Source: Sedimentibacter sp. SX930 (GTDB lineage Bacteria > Bacillota > Bacilli > Lactobacillales > Aerococcaceae). From it: DNA of 64,000 bases. Shown one piece after another: positions 56,550-64,000 of this stretch; the first letter of the stretch is position 1; the number at the start of each line of letters is the position of its first letter. The notes below the pieces were generated by a model. That model saw only the letters and a program-made list of their open reading frames with translations, made no database searches and was not told where the DNA came from. The stretch covers positions 183,099 to 247,098 of the forward strand of contig MUZD01000004.1 in NCBI GenBank assembly GCA_002155105.1, written 5' to 3'. The translations under genes and the position numbers were made by a program.

Positions 56550-58046
56550 ATGAAGCTGTTCTTGTCAAAAATCAGGGAAGTGCTGCAAGCGGTCCTTCCG
56601 GTCGCCGGAATCGTCCTGCTGCTGCATATCACCTTGACGCCGCTGACCGACCTGCAGCTTGCCCGTTTTCTGTTCGGCGCTCTCTGCATAACAGCCGGGC
56701 TATCCATTTTTCTCTACGCCATCGATTTGAGCGTCAACCTGATCGGTCGGGCGATGGGGCGGACTTTCGCCAAGACGGATAGCCTCCTGCTGCTGGCAGG
56801 AGCGGGACTTGCTTTGGGCTTCATCATTTCCATCGCGGAGCCCGACCTGCACATTCTGGCCGGGCAAGTCGAACGGCTGACAGCGGGAACGGTATCGAAA
56901 TGGGGGATCATCCTCGTCGTTTCGGTCGGCATCGCCGTCATGCTTGCGATCGGATTGATCCGGATCGTCAAAACCTTCCCCCTCCACAAACTGCTCGTAG
57001 GTTTCTACGCCGGCGTGTTCCTGTTGGCGCTGTCCGCCTCCGATGAATTCCTCGCCATCGCCTTCGATGCATCAGGCGCAACGACTGGCGCCATGACGGT
57101 GCCTTTCATCATGTCGATGGCGCTGGGGGTCACGCTGCTGCGCAAGAGCACCCTCGCTTCCAATGATTGCGGATTCGGGCTGATCGGTGTTGTTTCGATC
57201 GGTCCCATTCTGTCGGTTCTGGTGATGGACCGCTTTCGAGGAACCTTGCAAGGAACCCCAATCGCTGAGGCTCCGGTCCGAACGCCTTTAACGGTTTCGC
57301 AAACAGTGTTGGGCCCATTTCTCGACAAAGTGCCTGTCATAGCCGAAGAAGTGCTGCTGGCGCTGTTGCCCATCTTCCTGATTTTCATGCTGCTGCAGCG
57401 CGTTTCCTTCCGGCTGTCCCGCAAAAACGTCTCGTGGATAATCTACGGCCTGCTGCTGACCTACATCGGCCTCTTCCTGTTCCTCCTCGGCGCGCAAGGC
57501 GGCTTCATGGAAGTCGGACGCACGATCGGTTTCAACGTCGCCTCTTTGGATAATAAACTATATTTGCTTGTGATCAGCTTTGTGCTCGGTTTGGTCACAG
57601 TCTTGGCGGAACCGGCCGTCCATGTCCTGACGCACCAAATCGAGGACATCACGAACGGCGCTGTCAAAAGGAATGCGGTCAAAGCTGTTCTGTCCTTGGG
57701 CATCGGCACGGCCGTCGCCTTGGCGATGCTGCGGATTGTATTCCCTCAAATCCAGCTTTGGCACTATCTGCTGCCGGGCTACCTCATTGCGCTGACACTG
57801 ACCTTTTTCGTCCCCAAGATATTCATCGGCATCGCCTTCGATTCCGGCGGCGTCGCATCCGGGCCGATGACTGCGACCTTCATCCTCTCCTTCGTCCAAG
57901 GCGCCGCCAGCGCGATGGCCGAAGACAACCTCATCTCCGAAAGCTTCGGCATAATCGCCCTCGTCGCGATGACCCCAATCATCGCCGTTCAAGTGTTGGG
58001 GCTTGTGTACAAGCTGCGGGCCGATGGAAACAATGGATGTGGCTGA
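56550..58046 (+). CDS. DUF1538 family membrane protein (second copy)
   Basis: 498-residue polytopic membrane protein, clearly related along its length to the one at 5270-6757 (AEPDLHILAGQVERLT, AEPAVHVLTHQIEDIT, FDSGGVASGPMTATFILSF). The same internal duplication is present. The start is ATG 56550 behind AGGAAAGGTGG; the longer frame from 56397 overlaps the hydrolase gene. In contrast to the first copy no PII-like gene accompanies it, so it may share the other PII-like protein or work without one. Confidence 0.9.
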   Translation: MKLFLSKIREVLQAVLPVAGIVLLLHITLTPLTDLQLARFLFGALCITAGLSIFLYAIDLSVNLIGRAMGRTFAKTDSLLLLAGAGLALGFIISIAEPDLHILAGQVERLTAGTVSKWGIILVVSVGIAVMLAIGLIRIVKTFPLHKLLVGFYAGVFLLALSASDEFLAIAFDASGATTGAMTVPFIMSMALGVTLLRKSTLASNDCGFGLIGVVSIGPILSVLVMDRFRGTLQGTPIAEAPVRTPLTVSQTVLGPFLDKVPVIAEEVLLALLPIFLIFMLLQRVSFRLSRKNVSWIIYGLLLTYIGLFLFLLGAQGGFMEVGRTIGFNVASLDNKLYLLVISFVLGLVTVLAEPAVHVLTHQIEDITNGAVKRNAVKAVLSLGIGTAVALAMLRIVFPQIQLWHYLLPGYLIALTLTFFVPKIFIGIAFDSGGVASGPMTATFILSFVQGAASAMAEDNLISESFGIIALVAMTPIIAVQVLGLVYKLRADGNNGCG

Positions 58047-58077
58047 CGGCTGGGGATAACCGTCTATGGATTAAGGG

Positions 58078-58294
58078 TGTCGGCTGAACGAAGAATAAAT
58101 GTTACCGAACAGCCGACACCCGTGCGATGTGTTGACTGAACGAATCGCGAAGAACATTGAACAGCAGACGCCCGCACGATGTGTTGACTGAACGGAAGTC
58201 GGAGAACACCGAATAGCCGACGCCCGCGTGATATGTCGGCTGAACGAAGGACGAAGGATACCGAACAGCCGAGATAAACTATGTATGTCAGGCT
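58078..58294. repeat. 52-bp hairpin array I (GTCGRCTG family), about 4 units
   Basis: Right arms TGTCGGCTG or TGTTGACTG start at 58078, 58130, 58182 and 58234, each 52 bp apart. Left arms such as CAGCCGACA stand 20 bp before each, giving 9-11-9 hairpins with 23-nt linkers (AACGAA...GAA). The last unit is degenerate (CAGCCGAGA/TGTCAGGCT, 58266-58294). Confidence 0.93.
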
Positions 58295-58396
58295 AACGCC
58301 CATCGAAAGCACAAAACACCCTAGAACAACATATATGCTCTACAAATACACAAAAACCAGGCAGCCGCCTCTCCAACGTTGGATGATGCGTCTGCC
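58249..58396. repeat. Direct repeat, copy 1 (flanks NERD/toxin-antitoxin islet)
   Basis: About 148 bp roughly 90 % identical to 60731-60878, including the end of the hairpin array, the segment AAAGCACAAAACACCCTAG and a terminator-like hairpin AGGCAGCCGCCTC. A third, partial copy of the hairpin lies at 63860-63899. Confidence 0.85.
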
Positions 58397-58428
58397 TTTT
58401 TAGTCTGGATAAACCTGAAAGAGAAGAA

Positions 58429-58573
58429 TGTCAATTGAACGAAGAATGAATGTTACTGAAGGGCCGACGAAAACCCGATGTGTCGACTGAACGAGGAGTG
58501 AAGAATACCGAACAGTCGACAAGAAGAAAAATCGTCGACTGAACGAATAGCGAAGAACACAGAGCAGCCGACG
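58429..58573. repeat. 52-bp hairpin array J (GTCGRCTG family), 3 units
   Basis: Right arms start at 58429, 58481 and 58533, 52 bp apart; left arms GGGCCGACG, CAGTCGACA and CAGCCGACG stand at 58461, 58513 and 58565. Loops are 11 nt, linkers 23 nt. With array I it fills the 690-bp gap between the DUF1538 and NERD genes. Confidence 0.92.
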
Positions 58574-58733
58574 CAGTATGTAACACCACACTGCACGATG
58601 CGGTACCACACCTCGTTTCGCGTAGAAACATACTTTGGGTTTCGTAAACAATCTCCACTTCTTCAAATTATAGAAGCTATATAGCAAATTATGCGTATAC
58701 TACCTTTGAAAATAAATATTGGAGGCGGATGTA

Positions 58734-59309
58734 TTGGCATTTAAGGAACGCACGAAATCTATGCATTTACGCATTTATGAAATTTTAGCTAGTCGTATGA
58801 GATTGGATAAAGAAGATTTTTACTACTATCTCAATTTGAAAAAGGGATATGAGGGTGAGTGCCGATTTGACGGATTGACAGAAAAACTGGGGGCAAAATG
58901 TATTGTTCTGAATGATTTACAGTTGGAAATTAGACGCTCTTCATTACAGATAGACGCGTTGCTAATTTGTGAAGGTAAAATAGTGTTATATGAAATCAAA
59001 AATTACGGTGGGGTACATCACTGGGGGCTGGAAGAATTTACGAAGCAATCGGGAACTACTTTGGAAAATCCTTCCCTGCAATTAACGAAAACAAAAGTAA
59101 GACTGCGGAAACTCCTGAAGAGCATGGGATATTCGATGGAAATTGAAGCATTCATTATATACGTAAATCCGGAATTTTCTATCTGGGGAGCCCCATGCGA
59201 GGGTGACAGCATTCTTCCTGGGCAGATTTCGGAGCATTTCCGTGAACTGCAGAACATGAAACACGTAACAAATCCGGAACTGAAAAAGTTGGCGCAAGCA
59301 CTTGTTTAA
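58734..59309 (+). CDS. NERD-domain protein, N-terminal part (gene interrupted by in-frame stop)
   Basis: 191 residues with a nuclease-related domain: FDGLTEKL, QLEIRRSSLQIDALLICEGK and LYEIKNYGG carry the Asp and Glu-x-Lys typical of the restriction-endonuclease-like fold. Translation probably starts at TTG 58734, 8 nt after GGAGG. The frame ends at TAA 59307, but the same frame continues open to 59729 with recognisable C-terminal sequence, so the gene is split by one nonsense codon. Composition is more AT-rich than the neighbouring chromosome genes. Confidence 0.8.
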   Translation: MAFKERTKSMHLRIYEILASRMRLDKEDFYYYLNLKKGYEGECRFDGLTEKLGAKCIVLNDLQLEIRRSSLQIDALLICEGKIVLYEIKNYGGVHHWGLEEFTKQSGTTLENPSLQLTKTKVRLRKLLKSMGYSMEIEAFIIYVNPEFSIWGAPCEGDSILPGQISEHFRELQNMKHVTNPELKKLAQALV

Positions 59310-59729
59310 TGTCATGATCCTGAGTATCCAAGTAAGTTGGTAAAATATGAGTATGAGAAAATGAATAAAGGCATTAATTGCCCAAAATGCGAGCTGCTCG
59401 TGCAAAATTTCTGCAGACGCTCCCATGTGTGTGAAAGTTGCGGCAAGAAAATGATAATTCAAAAAGCTATCAGCAACAGTATTTCAGACTTCCAAATCCT
59501 TTTTCCAGATGAAAAGCTGACAACAAAGCGTTTGGCAGATTGGTGTGGAACAGAAGATACAAATCGCGTGTATAAGGTTTTGAAGCGAGAATATCAGGCT
59601 GCTGGAAGTGAGAGTGGAAGATATTATATCCCAGTGAATGAACAGTACAGTCGACGCCCGTACGATGTGTCGGCTGAACGGAAAGTGGAAGATACCGAAA
59701 AGTCGACGCTTGTACGATGTGTTGACTGA
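59310..59729 (+). pseudogene. C-terminal part of the NERD-domain gene
   Basis: In frame with the preceding part directly after the TAA at 59307-59309 (CHDPEYPSKLVKYEYEKM). It encodes a zinc-ribbon-like segment with CPKC and CESCGKK, then a helical segment FPDEKLTTKRLADWCG and YKVLKREYQAAG. The last roughly 28 residues are encoded by hairpin array K, whose stop ends the frame. An internal ATG at 59361 could allow separate translation, but no good ribosome site is seen. Confidence 0.7.
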
Positions 59730-59760
59730 ACGGAAAGCGGAAAATACCGAAGAGTCGACG
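59648..59760. repeat. 52-bp hairpin array K (GTCGRCTG family), 2-3 units
   Basis: Left arms at 59648, 59700 and 59752, right arms at 59668 and 59720, 11-nt loops and 23-nt linkers, exact 52-bp period. It overlaps the 3' end of the NERD reading frame. Confidence 0.9.
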
Positions 59761-59828
59761 CCGGCTCCGGCCGGCTGTTCGCGCAGCGTGATAAGCATTA
59801 TTATATATTAAAGGTATCATAAAAAGAC

Positions 59829-59857
59829 TTTTAAAAGATTTTTAGATAGTGTATACT
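59829..59857 (+). promoter_or_regulatory. Possible promoter of toxin-antitoxin pair
   Basis: TATACT (59852-59857) with TTTTAA 17 bp upstream (59829-59834), 27 bp before the antitoxin start. Confidence 0.45.
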
Positions 59858-59883
59858 GGGGATAAACTAAGGAGATGATAGAA

Positions 59884-60204
59884 ATGGGCTTTAAAATTCT
59901 TGACGTCCCAACCACTTCCATATCTGAAGTGAAAAAATCCCCGTCCATCGTATTTAAAAAAGCTGAGAGAGAAAACACTCCGGTCTACGTTTTTAATCGT
60001 GGAGATGTTGCTGGCGTTATGCTAACGCAGGAACAGTACGAATCTTTGACAAACGAAATCGAATTATTACATGAGCGAGTATTGGACTTAGAAGTAGAGA
60101 AGCGTTTAGCTATCAAAGATTTAGAAATATATTCTGATAGAGAAGTACGGGGCGCCAATGCCGATCAGTTTCTGACCATAGATGAGAATGACGGGTGGGA
60201 GTAG
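59884..60204 (+). CDS. Phd/YefM family antitoxin
   Basis: 106 residues. The N-terminal Phd/YefM fold shows ISEVKKSPSIVFKKAERENT and VYVFNRGDVAGVMLTQEQYE (residues about 12-55). The C-terminal part is charged and probably wraps the toxin. ATG 59875 overlaps the AAGGAG site; ATG 59884 is preferred. The toxin gene starts 4 bp after the stop. The antitoxin with its toxin normally represses the shared promoter. Confidence 0.9.
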   Translation: MGFKILDVPTTSISEVKKSPSIVFKKAERENTPVYVFNRGDVAGVMLTQEQYESLTNEIELLHERVLDLEVEKRLAIKDLEIYSDREVRGANADQFLTIDENDGWE

Positions 60205-60207
60205 TTT

Positions 60208-60504
60208 GTGCATAAGATAGAGTGGACGGCGTTATCAAAACAGGATTACGATTCTCTGGACGGAAGTCAGAAGATTTTCGTGGACAAAGCTATTGTAAGA
60301 ATCAAAGAATCTGGCATGCAAGCAGGACAAGCATTGCACGGTTCACTGAGCGAGTGCAGGAAGTTGAAGAACAAAAAAATGGGGCTTCGAATTGTATTTC
60401 GGGAGGCAAATGGCAAAATCGAGGTTATCCAGATAGTCGCAATCGGCAAACGTGACAAAAAAGAGGTTTATAAAACAGCGGAAAATAGAATCAATGCTGA
60501 GTAG
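60208..60504 (+). CDS. RelE/ParE family toxin (GTG start)
   Basis: 98-residue toxin of the RelE/ParE fold: HKIEWTALSKQDYDSLDGSQK at the N-terminus, RKLKNKKMGLRIVFREA in the middle and IQIVAIGKRDKKEVYKTA at the end, where the basic RDKKEVY segment corresponds to the usual active-site end. RelE-type members cut mRNA on the ribosome. GTG start behind GGGTGGGAG. Cotranscribed with the Phd/YefM antitoxin. Confidence 0.9.
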   Translation: MHKIEWTALSKQDYDSLDGSQKIFVDKAIVRIKESGMQAGQALHGSLSECRKLKNKKMGLRIVFREANGKIEVIQIVAIGKRDKKEVYKTAENRINAE

Positions 60505-60591
60505 CTATAGATAAAAATTACTAAACACATCGAAGAAACTTCTTAATATGGATGAATCGGTTGCCAGTATCGGATATCGAAGGATACCGAA

Positions 60592-60776
60592 TAGCCGACG
60601 CCCGCGCGATGTGTCGACTGAACGAAGAGCGGAAGATACCGAAGAACCGACGCCCGCGTGATGTGTTGACTGAACGAAGATCGGAGGATACCGAAGAGCC
60701 GACGCCCGCGCGGTATGTTGACTGAACGAAGGGCGAAGGATACCGAACAGCCGAGATAAACCATGTATGTCAGGCT
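60592..60776. repeat. 52-bp hairpin array L (GTCGRCTG family), 4 units
   Basis: Right arms start at 60612, 60664 and 60716 (52-bp period) with left arms at 60592, 60644, 60696 and 60748; loops 11 nt (CCCGCGCGATG type), linkers 23 nt. The last unit (60748-60776) is degenerate in the same way as the last of array I. Confidence 0.93.
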
Positions 60777-60878
60777 GACGCCAAATGAAAGCACAAAACA
60801 CCCTAGAACAACATATATGCTCTACAAATAAACAAAAACCAGGCAGCCGCCTCTCCCACGATGGATGAGGCGGCTGCC
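60731..60878. repeat. Direct repeat, copy 2
   Basis: Counterpart of 58249-58396. The two copies bracket arrays J and K, the NERD gene and the toxin-antitoxin pair. Confidence 0.85.
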
Positions 60879-60883
60879 TATTT
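60841..60883 (+). terminator. Terminator-like hairpin after toxin-antitoxin region
   Basis: AGGCAGCCGCCTC (60841-60853) pairs with GAGGCGGCTGCCT (60867-60879). The T run is short. Confidence 0.65.
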
Positions 60884-61029
60884 GCGTACAAGTTGACTCC
60901 AATCGGAAATGATTCAATTTACTATCCGAAAATTAAAAATAGATAATAAAATAGTATCAATCGATTCAATAAAATGTTAAAATTCTGCTAAATACTGTCT
61001 CACCATCTAAATGTCAGCAGGAGGAAAAC

Positions 61030-63639
61030 ATGACCACATTCGCACGTAAACTAAAATCACAAGGCTGCACTTGGGCACTTTTAGGGGCAACCGCTGTAGC
61101 GCTGGGTACGGCAACAGCCCCACCGGTAGCCGCTGAGGAAAACGGAACGCAAAACTACGTTCAGATCCTTTCGACGCAGGAAGTCTCCTACACGGCAATT
61201 GTCACAAGAGGCACAGATGCCATCAATACAAAGCCGTGGGGAACAGCAGGATTCCAAACAATCAGCTCCAGCCAGACCTATCTTGGTACAGAAGTAACGG
61301 TTACGCAGGAACAAGTAGCCGATAATGGCGTCACTTGGGCGCTGATTTCGATGGATGGACAGGAAATCGGTTGGATTGCAAAAACGGCCCTCACACCGGG
61401 GAGTTACGCTAAGGCGGTATCGACTAATACGGTTGACTATCCAGCCACAATCACGCGTGACACGGATGCGATCAACACCCAACCATGGGGTGCGAAAGGG
61501 TACCAAACCGTCACGTCCAGCTCTACTTATTATGGGAAAACAGTTACCGTCAGCCAAGAAAAAGTAATGGACTACGGCGTCACCTGGGCATTGGTCTCAC
61601 TTGACGGCAAGGAATTGGGCTGGATTGCGAAAGATGCTTTGAAGGCACAAACTTATGCAGCGATCGTATCCGAAAAAACAGTGGAGTATTCCGCAACCAT
61701 CAATCGTGCAACGGATGCCATCAACAAAGCACCGTGGGGGACAAAAGGCTTTCAAACCATCGCTTCGAGCGCAACCTATGTAGGCAAAACAGTGGAAGTC
61801 ACCAAAGAACAAACAACGGATTATGGCGTGACCTGGGCACAAATCTCATTGAACGGTGAAGTGTTGGGCTGGATCGCCAAGGATGCCTTGAAAGTTCAAA
61901 CCTATGCGCAAATCACAAAAGAAACCGCGGTAAGTTATGACGCCATTGTCAACCGTGATTCAGATGCCATTAACACAGCGCCCTGGGGAGTCAAAGGCTA
62001 TCAAACATTGTCTTCAAGTGCTGCTTATGTAGGACAAACGGTAGAAGTCACCAAAGAACAAGTCACTGACTATGGCGTGACCTGGGCGCTTGTTTCCCTC
62101 AACGGCAAAGAATTAGGTTGGGTAGCAAAAGATGCCTTGTCGATCAAAACGTATGCCAAAGTGGTATCCGAGAAGGCAGTAGCTTATGATGCCGTGATCA
62201 GTCGTGGTACGGACGCAATCAATACGGCTCCTTGGGGAACGAAGGGATACACGACGGTCGCTTCCAGCGCTGGTTATGTCGGGAAAACGGTTGCGGTAAG
62301 CAAAGAACAAGTGACCGATTATGGTGTTACCTGGGCTCTTGTGACGCTTGATGGGAAAGAATTGGGTTGGATCGCGAAAGACGCTTTGAAAGTTCAAACG
62401 TACGCGCAAATTGTGAAAGAAACAGCGGTGGATTACTACGCAGTTATAAGCCGTGGAACAGATGCCATCAACACAGCACCATGGGGAATAAAGGGATTCA
62501 AAACGGTCGCTTCCAGTGCGGATTATCTCGGCAAAACCGTAAAAGTGAGTAAAGAACAGGTTACAGATTATGGTGTGACGTGGGTATTGGTTTCACTTGA
62601 TGGAAAGGAATTGGGCTGGATTGCGAAAGAGGGCCTGAACAAACGAACAGACGTAATTGAAGTAAGACAAGAAACAGTTACTGACGTAATTCCTTTCACA
62701 TCAACTATTGAAATTGATAGCACAAAAGTTAACACTTACGAAGCTGTCAAACAAGAGGGTGTAGCTGGGGTAACAGAAACAGTTTACAACGTAACTTATG
62801 TAAATGGCGTTAAAACAACATCAGTAGTAGCATCAACTAATGTAGTAAAAGAAATGGTAGCTGAAATCATTGTTAAGGGCGACCAACCTGTAATTACTTA
62901 CAGTGGTGAATATACTGCGAATGAGAATGAAGTAGACTTCCCAATCTTGTATATTGAAAATGCAGAATTGGCAGTAGGGGTAGAAAACATTATCTCAGCA
63001 GGAACAAAAGGTTATGAATTGGTAACATATAAAGACAAGTTATCTGATGGTGTTAAAGTAGATACGGTTGAAGTATCAAGAACAAAAGTTCAAGCGGTTC
63101 GTCAAGTAGTCGAAGTAGGGACAAAAGTGGTAGAAGAAGCACCAACAACGCCACAAACTGCTGAACAACTACAAGCAACCATCGATATGACCTTGTTGAA
63201 CAATGAATTCTTAACTCTAGTTAACGAACTTCGCACATCAATCGGTCGAGCAGAGTTCACTTATGATGCGACAATTCAAGATGAGTCAGACCAACGTGTA
63301 GCTGACGAAGTTTCCGCATTAGATTTCTACGCTCCAAATCTAGGTATGGATCACACTCGTCCTGACGGTTCTCCTTATTACAGCCTATTAGATCCTGAAA
63401 AATCTAGTGCTGAAAACTTGTTATTGAACACACTTTCCGCAAGTGGTGAAACATTCTCAGTAGATGAGAAAGAATTGGCTACCTTGATGTTTAACCAATG
63501 GAAAGCAAGTAACGGTCATTACGCTAATATGGTAGATCCTGAATTAAACGCAAACGCAGTATCTGTTCAACTAGTGGACAAAGACGGTTGGTTGGTATAT
63601 GTAGCTTCCGATTTGTTGGTTTTCAACTCTAATTGGTAA
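61030..63639 (+). CDS. Secreted protein with six GW repeats, G5-like region and CAP domain
   Basis: 869 residues. A signal peptide (about 1-35) is followed by six GW modules of exactly 83 residues (43-125, 126-208, 209-291, 292-374, 375-457, 458-540), each with DAIN...PWG and GVTW...GWIAK, the SH3-like type that binds lipoteichoic acid. Residues about 541-700 look like one or two G5-type domains. The C-terminal CAP/SCP domain (about 725-869) shows LVNELR, MDHTRPDG, SAENLL and NGHYANM. Base composition changes at about 62650: the G5-CAP part is more AT-rich with other codons. Start follows AGGAGGAAA. Confidence 0.92.
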   Translation: MTTFARKLKSQGCTWALLGATAVALGTATAPPVAAEENGTQNYVQILSTQEVSYTAIVTRGTDAINTKPWGTAGFQTISSSQTYLGTEVTVTQEQVADNGVTWALISMDGQEIGWIAKTALTPGSYAKAVSTNTVDYPATITRDTDAINTQPWGAKGYQTVTSSSTYYGKTVTVSQEKVMDYGVTWALVSLDGKELGWIAKDALKAQTYAAIVSEKTVEYSATINRATDAINKAPWGTKGFQTIASSATYVGKTVEVTKEQTTDYGVTWAQISLNGEVLGWIAKDALKVQTYAQITKETAVSYDAIVNRDSDAINTAPWGVKGYQTLSSSAAYVGQTVEVTKEQVTDYGVTWALVSLNGKELGWVAKDALSIKTYAKVVSEKAVAYDAVISRGTDAINTAPWGTKGYTTVASSAGYVGKTVAVSKEQVTDYGVTWALVTLDGKELGWIAKDALKVQTYAQIVKETAVDYYAVISRGTDAINTAPWGIKGFKTVASSADYLGKTVKVSKEQVTDYGVTWVLVSLDGKELGWIAKEGLNKRTDVIEVRQETVTDVIPFTSTIEIDSTKVNTYEAVKQEGVAGVTETVYNVTYVNGVKTTSVVASTNVVKEMVAEIIVKGDQPVITYSGEYTANENEVDFPILYIENAELAVGVENIISAGTKGYELVTYKDKLSDGVKVDTVEVSRTKVQAVRQVVEVGTKVVEEAPTTPQTAEQLQATIDMTLLNNEFLTLVNELRTSIGRAEFTYDATIQDESDQRVADEVSALDFYAPNLGMDHTRPDGSPYYSLLDPEKSSAENLLLNTLSASGETFSVDEKELATLMFNQWKASNGHYANMVDPELNANAVSVQLVDKDGWLVYVASDLLVFNSNW

Positions 63640-63677
63640 AATATAAACTAAAATGACTTTGTTTAATTGATAAAATC

Positions 63678-63704
63678 AGGGGTGACATTAGTCACCTCTT
63701 TTTT
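63678..63704 (+). terminator. Terminator of GW/CAP protein gene
   Basis: AGGGGTGAC (63678-63686) pairs with GTCACCTCT (63691-63699, one G-U pair), followed by TTTTTT. Confidence 0.88.
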
Positions 63705-63759
63705 ATTTTCACTTTTATGCTTTTTGAGTATCCTTTTCTAATATGAACAAGTTAACCAG

Positions 63760-63900
63760 ATAACGGACACACAGAATGGCTGGGAAGCCATGTTTCCGTT
63801 GAATGAACAATGGAATGGTCAGAATACCCACATCGAAAAAAATAAGATCATAAAATATCCCAGGCAGCAGCCTCTCCTACGATGGATGAGTCTACTGCCT
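63760..63900. repeat. Degenerate copy of the array end and hairpin
   Basis: The stretch around 63795-63830 (TTGAATGAAC...GAATACC) resembles a decayed GTCGRCTG-family linker, and 63862-63899 (AGGCAGCAGCCTCTCC...GACTACTGCCT type) resembles the hairpin of the direct repeats at 58.3 and 60.8 kb. No gene is seen from 63640 to the window end. Confidence 0.55.
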
Positions 63901-64000
63901 TTTCGCAGTAATTAGACTTTTTAACCCCTGAAATAAAGCTGCACGATGAATAATATAAAAATAAAATAATTCGATAAAATTAAATAATCAAAAAAATGAA

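Overview
The window is a piece of a low-to-medium GC Gram-positive chromosome. Supporting signs are lipoprotein signal peptides, AGGAGG ribosome binding sites, several PTS transporters, CcpA-like sites, LytR-CpsA-Psr and GW-module surface proteins, and OpuA and BioY families. The gene set and codon use fit Lactobacillales, and Carnobacteriaceae (Trichococcus-like) is my best inference. No rRNA, tRNA, phage or complete insertion sequence was seen.

Layout. 1-2.2 kb: 3' part of aconitase. 2.4-4.1 kb: amino-acid ABC permease plus binding lipoprotein, without an ATPase. 4.6-6.8 kb: duplicated PII-like protein plus a DUF1538 membrane protein. 7-14.3 kb: metallophosphoesterase, aldo/keto reductase, CPBP protease, DNA glycosylase, Gfo/Idh/MocA oxidoreductase, DEAD-box helicase and a LacI regulator. 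14.4-18.2 kb: a BirA-type operator followed by bioY-bioB-bioD-bioA. 18.3-24.7 kb: alpha-carbonic anhydrase, AEC and OFA-type transporters, a leucine-rich-repeat lipoprotein and an LCP protein. 25.1-26.2 kb: cysteine-synthase-like enzyme. 26.2-32.1 kb: sucrose region with three copies of one promoter/operator, two EIIBC genes, scrB and a decayed scrA-scrB relic. 32.3-36.2 kb: RpiR regulator, alpha-glucoside PTS and GH4 6-phospho-glucosidase. 36.8-39.9 kb: glycine betaine OpuA system. 40.4-42 kb: Fic protein and HicAB toxin-antitoxin. 42.6-48.8 kb: a probable taurine-nitrogen operon (class III aminotransferase, two NifI1/NifI2-like PII proteins, TauABC-like importer, iron alcohol dehydrogenase). 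49-53.1 kb: MacB-like ABC exporter with a TetR regulator, and an AEC transporter. 53.4-58 kb: lipoprotein, GH16 glycosidase, alpha/beta hydrolase and a second DUF1538 protein. 58.7-60.5 kb: a NERD-domain gene broken by an in-frame stop, and a Phd/RelE-type toxin-antitoxin pair. 61-63.6 kb: secreted protein with six GW repeats, a G5-like region and a CAP domain.

Two things stand out. First, the intergenic spaces hold at least twelve arrays of short hairpins with a common geometry: 9-nt arm, about 11-nt loop, 9-nt arm, about 23-nt linker, repeating every 52 bp (50-53). At least five unrelated arm sequences are used, so geometry is kept while sequence is not. Second, a pair of PII proteins resembling the nitrogenase regulators NifI1 and NifI2 sits inside what reads as a taurine uptake and transamination operon, with no nif genes visible.
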